Both the position numbers and the translations under genes were made by a program. Positions 7,822 to 15,490 of a DNA stretch of 45,985 bases are shown here, in pieces. Location of the stretch: contig JAOZGP010000038.1 in NCBI GenBank assembly GCA_027491735.1, positions 1 through 45,985 on the forward strand. The letters run 5' to 3'. Each line of letters starts with the position of its first letter. Position 1 is the first letter of the stretch. The DNA is from Thermoproteota archaeon. Lineage in GTDB: Archaea; Korarchaeota; Korarchaeia; Korarchaeales; Korarchaeaceae. The notes under the pieces are model-generated. The model did no database searches, was not told the DNA's origin, and saw only the letters and a program-made list of their open reading frames with translations.

Positions 7822-7826
7822 TAGAT
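7760..7826 (+). repeat. source copy of the 66-bp duplicated segment
   Basis: This segment spans the coding 3' end of the winged helix gene, its stop codon and the ribosome site of the QmoC-like gene. It matches 2882-2947 with one single-base gap. It is intact and in frame here, so it is the likely original. Confidence 0.85.
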
Positions 7827-8871
7827 GACTGAGGTGAATCCCATCCTTATTGAAGAGATCAAGAGGTACGGGGCTTTCGACGTCACGGCCTGCTATAGCT
7901 GTGGGGTTTGCACAGCGATATGCCCTCTGGTCGAAGAAGGACGTGAGTTTCCGAGGAGAATGATAAGATATGCGCTCTTGGGGATCAGAAGAAAACTCTT
8001 TGGATCTCCTGAGCTCTGGCTCTGCTACTATTGTGGAGAGTGCACCAGCTCCTGCCCGAGACAGGCGGATCCAGGAGGGTTTATGATGGCCGCCAGAAGG
8101 TATGCAATCGCTGAATACTCGTTTGGTAGGATAGCAAAGATCTTCTACTCCAAGATAGGAGCTCCTCTGACCTTCATAGTGTTGACCTTGATAGCAGGAC
8201 TTCTGATGATTCTGTTCGGAGGAAACCCTAACATGAGCTCGGCTGACATATTCTCCCTCCTATCCAGAGAGACGATACATCACGCTGGAATAGCAGTTGG
8301 CATAATAGTTCTCCTGGGAGCCCTCGTGAACCTCGCGATGATGTACAGGCATCTCTCTCAGAATAGCGTCAAGGTCGGTGGGTTATCAGGTTTGATAAGG
8401 GTTCTCATAAAGGAGGTGGCGTATCAGGGAAGGTATGTGAAATGTGAAAGCAGATCGAGATTTCTGACTCACATGTCTTTGTTCTGGGGTTTTCTCTTGT
8501 TGTTTCTAGCCTCCGGAGTGAACTTTGTATCAGGAACCAGAAGTCCCATCGCTATTGTGATAGGATTCGTTGGGGGCATCTTCCTTCTCGTTGGAGGAAT
8601 ATACTTCGTAGCTAAGAGAGCTGAAAGGAGAGAGCCCTTCGCCTCTTACAGCGACTTCATGGATTGGGCTTTTTTAGCCCTTATACTGTTGGTAGGTGTG
8701 ACTGGTTTCCTCTTGGACTTCGCTCTGGTCACTAATCTGCCACTGATGGCATACACCATGTTTTCCATGCACTTGATAGCTGCCTTTGATCTATTGATAG
8801 CTGCTCCCTTCACCAAGTTCGCTCATGCGGTCTACAGGCCCTTGGCCCTCTGGATGTCAGAAAGAGTTTAA
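7825..8871 (+). CDS. QmoC-like membrane subunit: HdrC ferredoxin domain fused to cytochrome b-like domain
   Basis: The N-terminal 80 residues are an HdrC-type domain with two [4Fe-4S] motifs (Cys23/26/29/33 and Cys67/70/73/77). The rest is a membrane domain with about six segments (roughly 112-133, 152-174, 216-235, 241-263, 281-303, 306-326). Histidines at 152/153, 216 (THMSLFWGF), 316 and 334 lie in or next to these segments and are candidate haem b ligands. This fused arrangement and its 348-residue length match QmoC, the quinone-reactive subunit of the Qmo complex. The ATG at 7825 follows GGTGATAG. It ends the operon; a T-rich stretch follows. No HdrB-type CCG protein is encoded nearby, which argues against a classical heterodisulfide reductase. 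Confidence 0.85.
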   Translation: MTEVNPILIEEIKRYGAFDVTACYSCGVCTAICPLVEEGREFPRRMIRYALLGIRRKLFGSPELWLCYYCGECTSSCPRQADPGGFMMAARRYAIAEYSFGRIAKIFYSKIGAPLTFIVLTLIAGLLMILFGGNPNMSSADIFSLLSRETIHHAGIAVGIIVLLGALVNLAMMYRHLSQNSVKVGGLSGLIRVLIKEVAYQGRYVKCESRSRFLTHMSLFWGFLLLFLASGVNFVSGTRSPIAIVIGFVGGIFLLVGGIYFVAKRAERREPFASYSDFMDWAFLALILLVGVTGFLLDFALVTNLPLMAYTMFSMHLIAAFDLLIAAPFTKFAHAVYRPLALWMSERV

Positions 8872-8895
8872 AACACGGCAACAACGGCCTCTTCT

Positions 8896-8912
8896 TAATT
8901 TCTTTTTTATTG
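8896..8912 (+). terminator. oligo-T terminator after the Qmo-like operon
   Basis: A TTCTTTTTTATT stretch about 25-40 bases after the QmoC-like stop resembles archaeal oligo-T termination signals. No stable stem precedes it, as is usual in archaea. Confidence 0.35.
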
Positions 8913-9269
8913 CGTAAGTTCATATAATAATCTCCAGCGGATCTGTTGATATTGAGCCACCAGCAGTACACCTCCTTCTTCTAGACCAAAGAAACCACGT
9001 CTGAGAGGGTGCCTTAAGGAACACTCATCGGAAATCAGCTCTAATAGTGAACACCATAGTTAAAAACGACGCCTTTCTCCTCACACACCTAGGTTTGGGC
9101 TGATTCACCGAGCTTGACGGTCGCGGATCGCAGCCTTAACCTGTTTCTCAGATTCATGCCGGGGGCCTGTCATGCAAGCCCTGCGCATCGGGGCTCCTCT
9201 CTCATCAGTTGCCTGAGGACCGTGGTCTCCTTGCTGTAAACTCCAACCAAAAAATCAAAAAATTGAAAT
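8913..9269. other. intergenic stretch, nothing recognised
   Basis: This lies between the convergent QmoC-like and AAA-associated genes. I see no supported frame on either strand and no tRNA or clear repeat. It may be decayed sequence. Confidence 0.4.
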
Positions 9270-9746
9270 CTATGGATCAGACTCGCTTGGGTAGAGGACT
9301 TCTTCTTCCCCATCATAATCAAATATTCCCGCGTAAACACCCCACAGAACCAGACATTCGAAGGCTTCATCGACATTTTCACAGAAGCTGAAGTCCTTAT
9401 CCAATAGCTTTGAAATAATTTCTTCCTTCTCTATGGATCCTTTTTGGACGAGCTCCTCCTTGATCCTTCTGAATATCTCTATCTTCAGGAGTTTCTCCCT
9501 GAGATGCTTTGCCCTCTCTTCGTGGGACATCCTCAGAAATGCCCTTCCCTCCTGCGTCAGAAGGATGTCCCCATTGCGTACTTCCACTAAGTCCAAGATC
9601 CTAGCGAAGGTCATCACAGGGAAGAGCTCATCTATGTCAAGTTCGCTCTCGTCTGAGAGCCTTGCCATGTCAGCTCTTCCGCCTATATTCTCTAACATCC
9701 TTAGGAGGCCCAATAACTTGGAGTAGGATACGGGAGCTTCGCCCAA
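9270..9746 (-). CDS. free-standing AAA-associated (ABC ATPase C-terminal) domain protein
   Basis: This protein corresponds to the AAA-associated C-terminal domain usually fused to NitT/TauT-type ABC ATPases. It has the characteristic opening (SYSKLLGLLRMLENIGGRADMARL), the middle segment ILLTQEGRAFLRMS and the ending VLWGVYAGIFDYD. Here the domain is its own gene, in the same orientation as an ABC ATPase and double permease upstream. I choose the TTG at 9746, about 158 residues, because homology starts right after it and a TATA-like AAACATTTAT lies at 9781-9790. An ATG at 9812 or an open frame from 9905 would add a tail with no family resemblance. It is probably regulatory or structural for the transporter. 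Confidence 0.7.
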   Translation of the reverse strand: MGEAPVSYSKLLGLLRMLENIGGRADMARLSDESELDIDELFPVMTFARILDLVEVRNGDILLTQEGRAFLRMSHEERAKHLREKLLKIEIFRRIKEELVQKGSIEKEEIISKLLDKDFSFCENVDEAFECLVLWGVYAGIFDYDGEEEVLYPSESDP

Positions 9747-10123
9747 TCCTGATCTGAGATAAAACCAGAACTGAGTATTGATAAATGTTTTCTCACAAAC
9801 TGAGATTTTCATTCGAACCCGCAGGAGACCATGAGAACATCCGATTCTCCTCTTAAGGATAAGGAATTCGATCATCGTCGGGCTTCCGGCGGGTTCTGTC
9901 AGCAATCCTTCAACCTTCTTAAGAAACTCCCGTGACGTCTAAGGTCGAGAGATTGTCTTTATAGTGAAAAAAGCGGTCTGTGAGCCGTTAAACCAATTCC
10001 TTTTGATAAGTGCGCTTCATGCGATGAGGACTCATAACAGATCACGTTATTGATGATGGGGGTGGGAGCTGTCCTTCAGAAGATGGGATGCTCACTGCTT
10101 GCTTGATCTCACTGAGAGCCAGA
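9747..10123. other. intergenic region between AAA-associated gene and ABC ATPase
   Basis: It holds the presumed TATA box of the downstream AAA-associated gene (9781-9790, minus). The rest carries no recognisable gene. An open frame continues up to 9905 but shows no family similarity. Confidence 0.4.
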
Positions 10124-10870
10124 TCAGCTAGAGAGCACACTGTACACCTCATCCATCTTGTTATAGAATTCTGGGCTTCTTGTATCCCTAGGTCTTTTCA
10201 GATCTATCTTAACTATGCCTAGTATCTTGGAGGGCCTTCTGGAGAGCACTACCACATAATCAGACATGTAAACTGCCTCCTCAACGTTGTGTGTGACCAT
10301 CACCACCGATTTAACATGCGTCTCGCTTCTCCAAAGCTCTAGAATCTCCTCCCTGAGGGAGTCAGCTGTCAGCTCGTCCAATGCCGAGAAGGGCTCATCC
10401 ATGAGGAGGAGATCGGGCTCAACAGCTAGGGCTCTAGCTATGCCAACTCTCTGCTTCATCCCCCCCGAGAGCTCCTTGGGAAGAGCATTCATGAACTCAT
10501 ACAAACCAACTTTTCTCAACCATCTCCTGACTAGCTCCTCCCGCCCTCTTTTGTCAATACCCCTGGCCTTCAACGGTAGCTCTACCTGTTCCCAGACAGT
10601 CAGCCATGGGATCAGAGCAAAGTGCTGAAATACCATCGATATCTTCCGATCTGGGCCCTTTATCTCTCTTCCTTTGAAGATTATCCTCCCGGAGGTTGGC
10701 TTCTCTATTCCACCCATTATCTTGAGGAGAGTGGACTTGCCACACCCACTGGGGCCCACTATCGAGAGGAAGACTCCCTCATCCACCGAGAAATCAACGT
10801 TGTCCAGAACCTTGAGAGTCCCTCCCTCAACCTCAAACCTCTTCGTTATCCTCTCAACCCTCATGAGCAT
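10124..10870 (-). CDS. ABC transporter ATPase, NitT/TauT/SsuB type
   Basis: This is the nucleotide-binding subunit of an importer in the nitrate/sulfonate/taurine class. The Walker A motif GPSGCGKST is at residues 39-47, followed by the Q-loop (VFQHFALIPWL), the signature LSGGMKQRVGIARAL, Walker B LLLMDEPFSALDE and the switch histidine in VMVTHNVEEA. I start it at the ATG at 10870 (248 residues), five bases behind the GGTGA that also contains the permease stop codon; a GTG at 10879 is the longer alternative. The short C terminus lacks the AAA-associated extension, which is encoded separately at 9270-9746. Substrate cannot be told from the sequence. Confidence 0.88.
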   Translation of the reverse strand: MLMRVERITKRFEVEGGTLKVLDNVDFSVDEGVFLSIVGPSGCGKSTLLKIMGGIEKPTSGRIIFKGREIKGPDRKISMVFQHFALIPWLTVWEQVELPLKARGIDKRGREELVRRWLRKVGLYEFMNALPKELSGGMKQRVGIARALAVEPDLLLMDEPFSALDELTADSLREEILELWRSETHVKSVVMVTHNVEEAVYMSDYVVVLSRRPSKILGIVKIDLKRPRDTRSPEFYNKMDEVYSVLSS

Positions 10871-10875
10871 GAGGA

Positions 10876-12450
10876 TCACCCCTCGAACCTGAATCTTGAA
10901 GAGTAGTTGTAGAGAGCCCTCCAGATGGTCTTGTTGAACACCACTATGAGCAGCATGATCACCAGTAGGACTATTAGAAGAGAACTTATGTCACCAAGTT
11001 GCCAAGCAGCCAAGCTGAGCAGAGTTCCAAGTCCGTACTGACCGACATCAGAGGGGTATATTCTCCCCCCTACGTTTATGTACTCCGCCATTATCGTAGT
11101 GTTCCAGGCTCCCCCCCAGGCTGTTATCAGGCCCGTGACCACCGACGAAAACATGGAGGGCAGGGTTATCTTTCTAAGTGCTAGGAACCCCCTTATGCCG
11201 AAGATCTTTCTCATCTCGTCTATCTCTGGTGGCATGGATCCAGCTCCAGCAATCATGTTGAACAGAAGGTAGAACTGCGAGCCGAAGAGTATGAGAACCA
11301 GAGCGGCTAGCTCAAAGCCCTGCTTCCCCATAGGAAGTATCATATACTTCACTAAGAAGGGCCAGAGGACAGGTATGGGGAACGCCGCTGCAAGTTCGAA
11401 CAGGAGGAGGAAGTTTTCCTTGTACTTACTCCTCTGTATAAGGATAGTTGTTGGAAGAGTCCACGCCAAAGAGATCATTAGGGCCAAAAACACCCTCCTC
11501 AATGAGTTAATAGTCCCCGTGATCAGAAGTTGTGGTTCCCTCATGTACTCAGATGATAGGAGGTAGCTCAGCTTTATCAGGGGTGCCCTCCTCAACAGGA
11601 GGGCTGCTGATAGGAGGGCCATTATTATGAAGGCTATCTTGGACCACTTGATCAGAGCAGGATAGATCTCCGTCATGAGGATGCTGAACTTTTCAGCTAT
11701 GTTCTCAAAAAACTTGCCTCTTTTTATCCTCTCAAGACCAAAGAGAGCCATCCTCCTGAGAAGAATTAAGGTTCTTGGTTTTTCTGAGACCTCACTCACC
11801 TTGCTAGCGCTTATGCTTATGAGTGGCTCCCAGACGAGGAGGTGTGTTAGCACCACCAGGGTCAAGATCGTGGCTGTGGCGACCACGGCGTCCCATATTC
11901 TCGGTGGAGAGGAGGTCAGAGCAATTACTAGATACGATCCCAGGCCTGGGAGTTTGATCTCAGCTCCTCCGACTGATAGTATCTCCGAGGCGTACAAGAA
12001 GAACCATCCACTACTCCAGGAAAGGGCGGAGTTGTAGGAGAGCTTGAGGTAAGTCGAAGGGATCGTTATCTTGACAAGTCTGAGCCATCCATCTATGCCA
12101 TAAAATCTGGCCATCTCCTCCACATCTTTGGGGATCATCCTCACGCTCTCATACACGCCGAAAGCCATGTTCCATACTTGTGATGTGAAGATTAGAAAGA
12201 TCGAGGAAAGCTCGCCCCCAAATACCGGACCTAAGACATTCATGAAGAATATTAGGACCACAGGAAAGAAACCTAGGATTGGAACACTCTGCATGATGTC
12301 CAAAACAGGAATTACTACCTTCTCAGCAGTTTCGCTCCTTGCGGCCCAGATCCCAAACACCAGCGAGAATACAAGGGACAGAAGATACGCTGCGATCATC
12401 CTGTACATAGAGAGCGCTGCGTACCACAGCACTTGGGTCAGTGGAGTCAT
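10876..12450 (-). CDS. ABC transporter double permease, NitT/TauT type
   Basis: This 524-residue membrane protein contains two complete binding-protein-dependent permease domains in tandem. Each has an EAA-like loop that contacts the ATPase: EEMARFYGIDGWLRL at about 111-125 and IDEMRKIFGIRGFLAL in the second half. About twelve hydrophobic segments are visible. It precedes the ATPase in one operon, and the two share the GGTGA stop/ribosome overlap. A TATA box (12501-12510, minus) and a GGTGGG ribosome site lie before the ATG at 12450. No substrate-binding protein is encoded beside it, so the transported compound stays open; sulfonates or other organosulfur anions are only a contextual guess. 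Confidence 0.85.
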   Translation of the reverse strand: MTPLTQVLWYAALSMYRMIAAYLLSLVFSLVFGIWAARSETAEKVVIPVLDIMQSVPILGFFPVVLIFFMNVLGPVFGGELSSIFLIFTSQVWNMAFGVYESVRMIPKDVEEMARFYGIDGWLRLVKITIPSTYLKLSYNSALSWSSGWFFLYASEILSVGGAEIKLPGLGSYLVIALTSSPPRIWDAVVATATILTLVVLTHLLVWEPLISISASKVSEVSEKPRTLILLRRMALFGLERIKRGKFFENIAEKFSILMTEIYPALIKWSKIAFIIMALLSAALLLRRAPLIKLSYLLSSEYMREPQLLITGTINSLRRVFLALMISLAWTLPTTILIQRSKYKENFLLLFELAAAFPIPVLWPFLVKYMILPMGKQGFELAALVLILFGSQFYLLFNMIAGAGSMPPEIDEMRKIFGIRGFLALRKITLPSMFSSVVTGLITAWGGAWNTTIMAEYINVGGRIYPSDVGQYGLGTLLSLAAWQLGDISSLLIVLLVIMLLIVVFNKTIWRALYNYSSRFRFEG

Positions 12451-12500
12451 TGCCGCCCACCTTTACCTCACTCCCCTTCTCTCTGAACCCTAGTGCTGAG

Positions 12501-12510
12501 GTATATAAAT
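12501..12510 (-). promoter_or_regulatory. TATA box of the ABC transporter operon
   Basis: ATTTATATAC on the minus strand, about 55 bases before the permease ATG, would place transcription start around 12478 and leave a short leader containing the ribosome site. Confidence 0.55.
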
Positions 12511-12830
12511 AGCGCGGCATGAGCCCAGATACGGATCTCAGCAGCATCACATATCCGCTAGGGTAAAGTCGGGGGCTGTGGCATAGAGTATTGCGTACTG
12601 GAATCTCCTATTTTAAAACCCTCTACAGAGTGGAGAGCAGTGCTTCAAGCCCTTAAGTTAAACCTCGTAAATGGGGGCCTATGCCGCTAGGCTCGATAGT
12701 CTTCATGAACCCACAATCCTCAAGAAAAGGTTATGAGCTAGGCGGAACTCCCCAGGTGTTCATTCCAATAATTCCAGTAAATTCATTGGTCACACCTAGG
12801 GAGAAATGACAGCAGTAACATCAAACGAGG
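12511..12830. other. divergent intergenic region, nothing else recognised
   Basis: This separates the minus-strand transporter operon from the plus-strand hydrogenase protease. Apart from the two flanking TATA boxes no gene, repeat or structured element is evident. Confidence 0.4.
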
Positions 12831-12833
12831 ATC

Positions 12834-12840
12834 TTTTAAT
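12834..12840 (+). promoter_or_regulatory. TATA box of the hydrogenase protease gene
   Basis: TTTTAAT is centred 27 bases before the ATG at 12864. No ribosome site precedes that ATG, so a leaderless transcript is likely. Confidence 0.5.
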
Positions 12841-12863
12841 CTTCACAAGAGATCCTCCTAGTG

Positions 12864-13343
12864 ATGAGGATACTGGTAGCTGGGATAGGAAACGTGCTCC
12901 TAAAGGATGATGGCATCGGTCCGCGGCTGATCGAGAGGATAAAAGAAAAACTACCTCCGGAGGTTGAAACTTACGATTACGGGAACTCGATGATCGAGCT
13001 TCTTCACGACATGGCGGACTTCGACGCGCTTATCATTGTTGATGCAATCTCCAGGGGAGGGAGACCGGGAGATATCCTTGTTGGGGAGGTGAAGAAAGAC
13101 GACATAGAAGACGTAGATCCGGGAAAGGCCTCACTTCTGATGCACATGAGCTATCATGAAGCAGATCTGGAATCCGTCCTCGCTCTAGCCAAGGCCCTGG
13201 GATTTCTCCCAAAGAAGATATTCCTGGTGGGGGTCGAACCAGGACACATTGGAGTGGGCACAGAACTTTCAGCTCCCGTAAAGAAGGTGTTGGATCGCTT
13301 GGAACGGATAGTACTGGATATCGTGGATGGCCTGAGACAATAA
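12864..13343 (+). CDS. [NiFe]-hydrogenase maturation endopeptidase (HycI/HupD/HybD family)
   Basis: This family removes the C-terminal peptide of the hydrogenase large subunit after nickel insertion. The N-terminal signature MRILVAGIGNVLLKDDGIG is clear, and the probable nickel-sensing ligands are Asp16, Asp60 (IIVDA) and His98 (SYHEAD). The length of 159 residues is typical. I start at the ATG at 12864 rather than the GTG at 12861 because a TATA box is at the right distance for a leaderless message. The likely substrate is the large subunit at 15491-17305, which keeps an 18-residue tail after its DPCxxCxxH motif. It is about 0.9 kb upstream of the hydrogenase operon, with a TnpB remnant between. 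Confidence 0.9.
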   Translation: MRILVAGIGNVLLKDDGIGPRLIERIKEKLPPEVETYDYGNSMIELLHDMADFDALIIVDAISRGGRPGDILVGEVKKDDIEDVDPGKASLLMHMSYHEADLESVLALAKALGFLPKKIFLVGVEPGHIGVGTELSAPVKKVLDRLERIVLDIVDGLRQ

Positions 13344-13593
13344 CCTGTCACCAGCCGCTAAACATTATAAATTTATAATATCTGAGAGTATAAAATTGAT
13401 ATCCTCTAACGACTTGCCAGCTCAACTGCCTCTCATTATCCCAGTTCTTCTACAGTTCTTGGCGATCTGCCCGAATAAGCCATAGATGTCCGGCGGTGAT
13501 CACGGTCTGCAGCTTCCTATTAGAAGAAACGCCGCTTGATCACGTCTGGCGCAAAACGGATGCAACCATAAGTATTCTAGGAAAAACCTTCAA
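13344..13593. other. intergenic stretch, probably decayed mobile-element flank
   Basis: No gene recognised. It lies directly downstream of the TnpB C-terminal remnant in that gene's own direction, where the right end and guide-RNA region of such an element would be. I cannot identify element ends. Confidence 0.35.
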
Positions 13594-13877
13594 TCAGGGG
13601 TCTGTCCGTCGTGAGCTTTTAGGAGGAACGTGAGTGAAATCCCTCCCATTCAAGTCAACCCTCACGACGGGCTTGGGGTTCATCAGCCTCAACCCTCTCT
13701 GGGTTCATCGGGGAGCAAGTCACCGGCCTCACCTCCGCTCAGGGTGACCCCAAGTCCCCGCACGAAAAACGTTAAATGCACTAACAAACTGCCTATCCGC
13801 AACAAACCACGCTTGCAAACTACCAGCCCGCTTCAGGACTCTAACCTGCTCCCACATCTCGGGCAGATGGATGAGGT
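13594..13877 (-). pseudogene. IS605-type TnpB (OrfB) C-terminal remnant
   Basis: Reading the minus strand in shifting frames gives the typical end of an archaeal TnpB. The zinc-finger start TSSICPRCGSRLE is followed by LVVCKR, then GFVADRQFVSAFNVF (third RuvC motif region) in another frame, then LSGGEAGDLLPDEPRE, and finally RLMNPKPVVRVDLNGRDF and a stop at 13594. At least three frameshifts and an in-frame TGA break it, and the second zinc-finger cysteine pair is disrupted. The N-terminal two thirds are missing upstream. It is an inactive fossil of an IS200/IS605-group element between the hydrogenase protease and the hydrogenase operon. Confidence 0.75.
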
Positions 13878-14097
13878 GTGAGCCGTGTAAGGCTTCTCCT
13901 TAACCACCGTACGCCTCTATAATCAATTATAAAGGCTTTAAAACATCTTGCTAAAAAAGAACAGTTGGCTGAGGCGTCAGAAAGTACCTCAGAGAGTAAC
14001 ACTGCATTTAATTTAGTGTTATTTAGGCAAAGATGAGTTGAGATAAACCCTATGATGAACAAAAAACTACATCGACCTATTTTTGGTACTAGATAAA

Positions 14098-14220
14098 AAA
14101 AAGGGAAAAAACTGAGTAGGATCTCCTCAGCGGAAGGAAGAGCTCATTTTTTAGTCATTAAATTTTAGTGAAAAAGGGAAAAACGTTTTTTCCTATTTTC
14201 CTTGAGAAATTTTTTAAGTA
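14098..14220 (+). promoter_or_regulatory. regulatory region of the hydrogenase operon: repeat, palindrome and TATA box
   Basis: The 13-mer AAAAAGGGAAAAA occurs twice (14098-14110 and 14171-14183). The second copy runs into a near-perfect inverted repeat, GGAAAAACGTTTTTTCC (14177-14193). A TATA-like TTTTTTAAGTA lies at about 14210-14220, 50 bases before the small-subunit ATG. This suggests a regulator binding upstream of the TATA box. The rest of 13878-14267 is AT-rich and gene-free. Confidence 0.45.
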
Positions 14221-14267
14221 ATTTTTGTAGAAAAACTTATGCTCAAGAGAAAGAGGGTGTTGACGTT

Positions 14268-15488
14268 ATGGTCTCAAGGAGGGAGTTCCTGAAGACCTTG
14301 TTGGTCTATGCAGCTATTCTTTCAATGTCTAATCTGCCTGTTAAAGCGGACAAAACCGTGGAGCTAGCTTCTGAACACGTCAAAAGAGTTATGAAGGGTG
14401 AGGAGGACCCAGTGCATGTGATATGGATTCAGGGGCAGTCGTGCAGCGGTGATAGCGTTGCTCTGCTCAACGCTGTGGATCCGAGTATAGTCGACGTCCT
14501 CATCGGCCAGGTTCAGGGGGTTCCACCAGTGGAGCTCGACTATCACCCCACTCTCATGCCTCAATGGGGTGTCGATCACATAAGTGAAGAAGCAGGTTCT
14601 CTCGCCAGGGGATGGGATGCCAACAAGATAATAGACGACGTGATAGATGGCAAGTACGACCCTTATGTGCTTGTGGTAGAGGGAGCTATTCCAAATGAAA
14701 CAACTGCACAGAAGACCGGTGGGTATTGGTGTAGCATAGGTGAGAGCAGAGGAAAGACGTACCTCATGGAGCCATATCTGCGGCTCCTAGCAGCGAGAGC
14801 AGCTGCCGTTGTTGCTATAGGTACATGTGCCTCATTTGGAGGAATACCTCATGGCAAACCGAATCCAACAAGCACGAGAGGGGTCTATGATGTGCTGGGC
14901 CACGGATGGAAGAGTTCCTTGGGAGTTCCTGTGGTGAACGTCCCAGGATGTCCTGCTGGAGGAGATTGGCAAGTGAAGGCCATAGCTCATCTCCTGCTTA
15001 CTGTTAAGGGACTGCTTCCAGTACCGGAGCTGAACAAGTACAATATGCCTGTCTTTCTCTACGGACAGACAACTCACGAGCTCTGTCCTAGAGGAGTGTA
15101 CTTCGGGCTAGGGAAGTTTTCTGAGAAGTATGGGCAGCCTCTATGCATGTTCTCCTTGGGGTGCAAGGGTCCCATCAGTAACTGCCCGATAAACAGAACG
15201 GGATTCGTTGAGGGTGTTGGAAGATGCACCGAATATGGATCCGTGTGTATAGGATGCACCATGCCAGACTTTCCAGATGAGCCTTATGCGCCGTTCCTCA
15301 AGGAGCTTCCAACAATTCTGCTGCCGCCAACTAAGCCAAAGCCTGAGGTCATTAAGACGAACCTTACAGCTGTTGGTGCTGCGGCCATAGCTGGAGCTGC
15401 TGTGGGAGGTGGAATAGCCTATTTTGTCGGTGCTAGGATGGGGAAGAAGCCTAAAAGCGAGGAAGAGGAAAAAGAGGGAGGTGAGTGA
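14268..15488 (+). CDS. [NiFe]-hydrogenase small subunit, Tat-exported, membrane-anchored
   Basis: The small subunit carries the electron-transfer clusters of a membrane-bound uptake hydrogenase. A twin-arginine signal (SRREFLK, residues 3-9, then a hydrophobic stretch) sends the folded enzyme outside, and a C-terminal segment (TAVGAAAIAGAAVGGG) anchors it. Cluster ligands can be matched to known enzymes: Cys59, Cys187 and Cys228 for the proximal cluster, His270/Cys273/Cys293/Cys299 for the distal one, and Cys306/Cys327/Cys330 for the middle one. The second proximal ligand, normally Cys, is Asp62 (SCSGDSV). The ATG at 14268 is chosen because it opens the Tat signal; an upstream in-frame start at 14202 has no support. 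It is first in a four-gene operon. Confidence 0.92.
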   Translation: MVSRREFLKTLLVYAAILSMSNLPVKADKTVELASEHVKRVMKGEEDPVHVIWIQGQSCSGDSVALLNAVDPSIVDVLIGQVQGVPPVELDYHPTLMPQWGVDHISEEAGSLARGWDANKIIDDVIDGKYDPYVLVVEGAIPNETTAQKTGGYWCSIGESRGKTYLMEPYLRLLAARAAAVVAIGTCASFGGIPHGKPNPTSTRGVYDVLGHGWKSSLGVPVVNVPGCPAGGDWQVKAIAHLLLTVKGLLPVPELNKYNMPVFLYGQTTHELCPRGVYFGLGKFSEKYGQPLCMFSLGCKGPISNCPINRTGFVEGVGRCTEYGSVCIGCTMPDFPDEPYAPFLKELPTILLPPTKPKPEVIKTNLTAVGAAAIAGAAVGGGIAYFVGARMGKKPKSEEEEKEGGE

Positions 15489-15490
15489 TC

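Noticed and set aside
14202..14268. Longer N terminus of the hydrogenase small subunit
   Set aside because: It would place 22 residues before the Tat motif; the ATG at 14268 places the twin arginines at the usual distance from the start.
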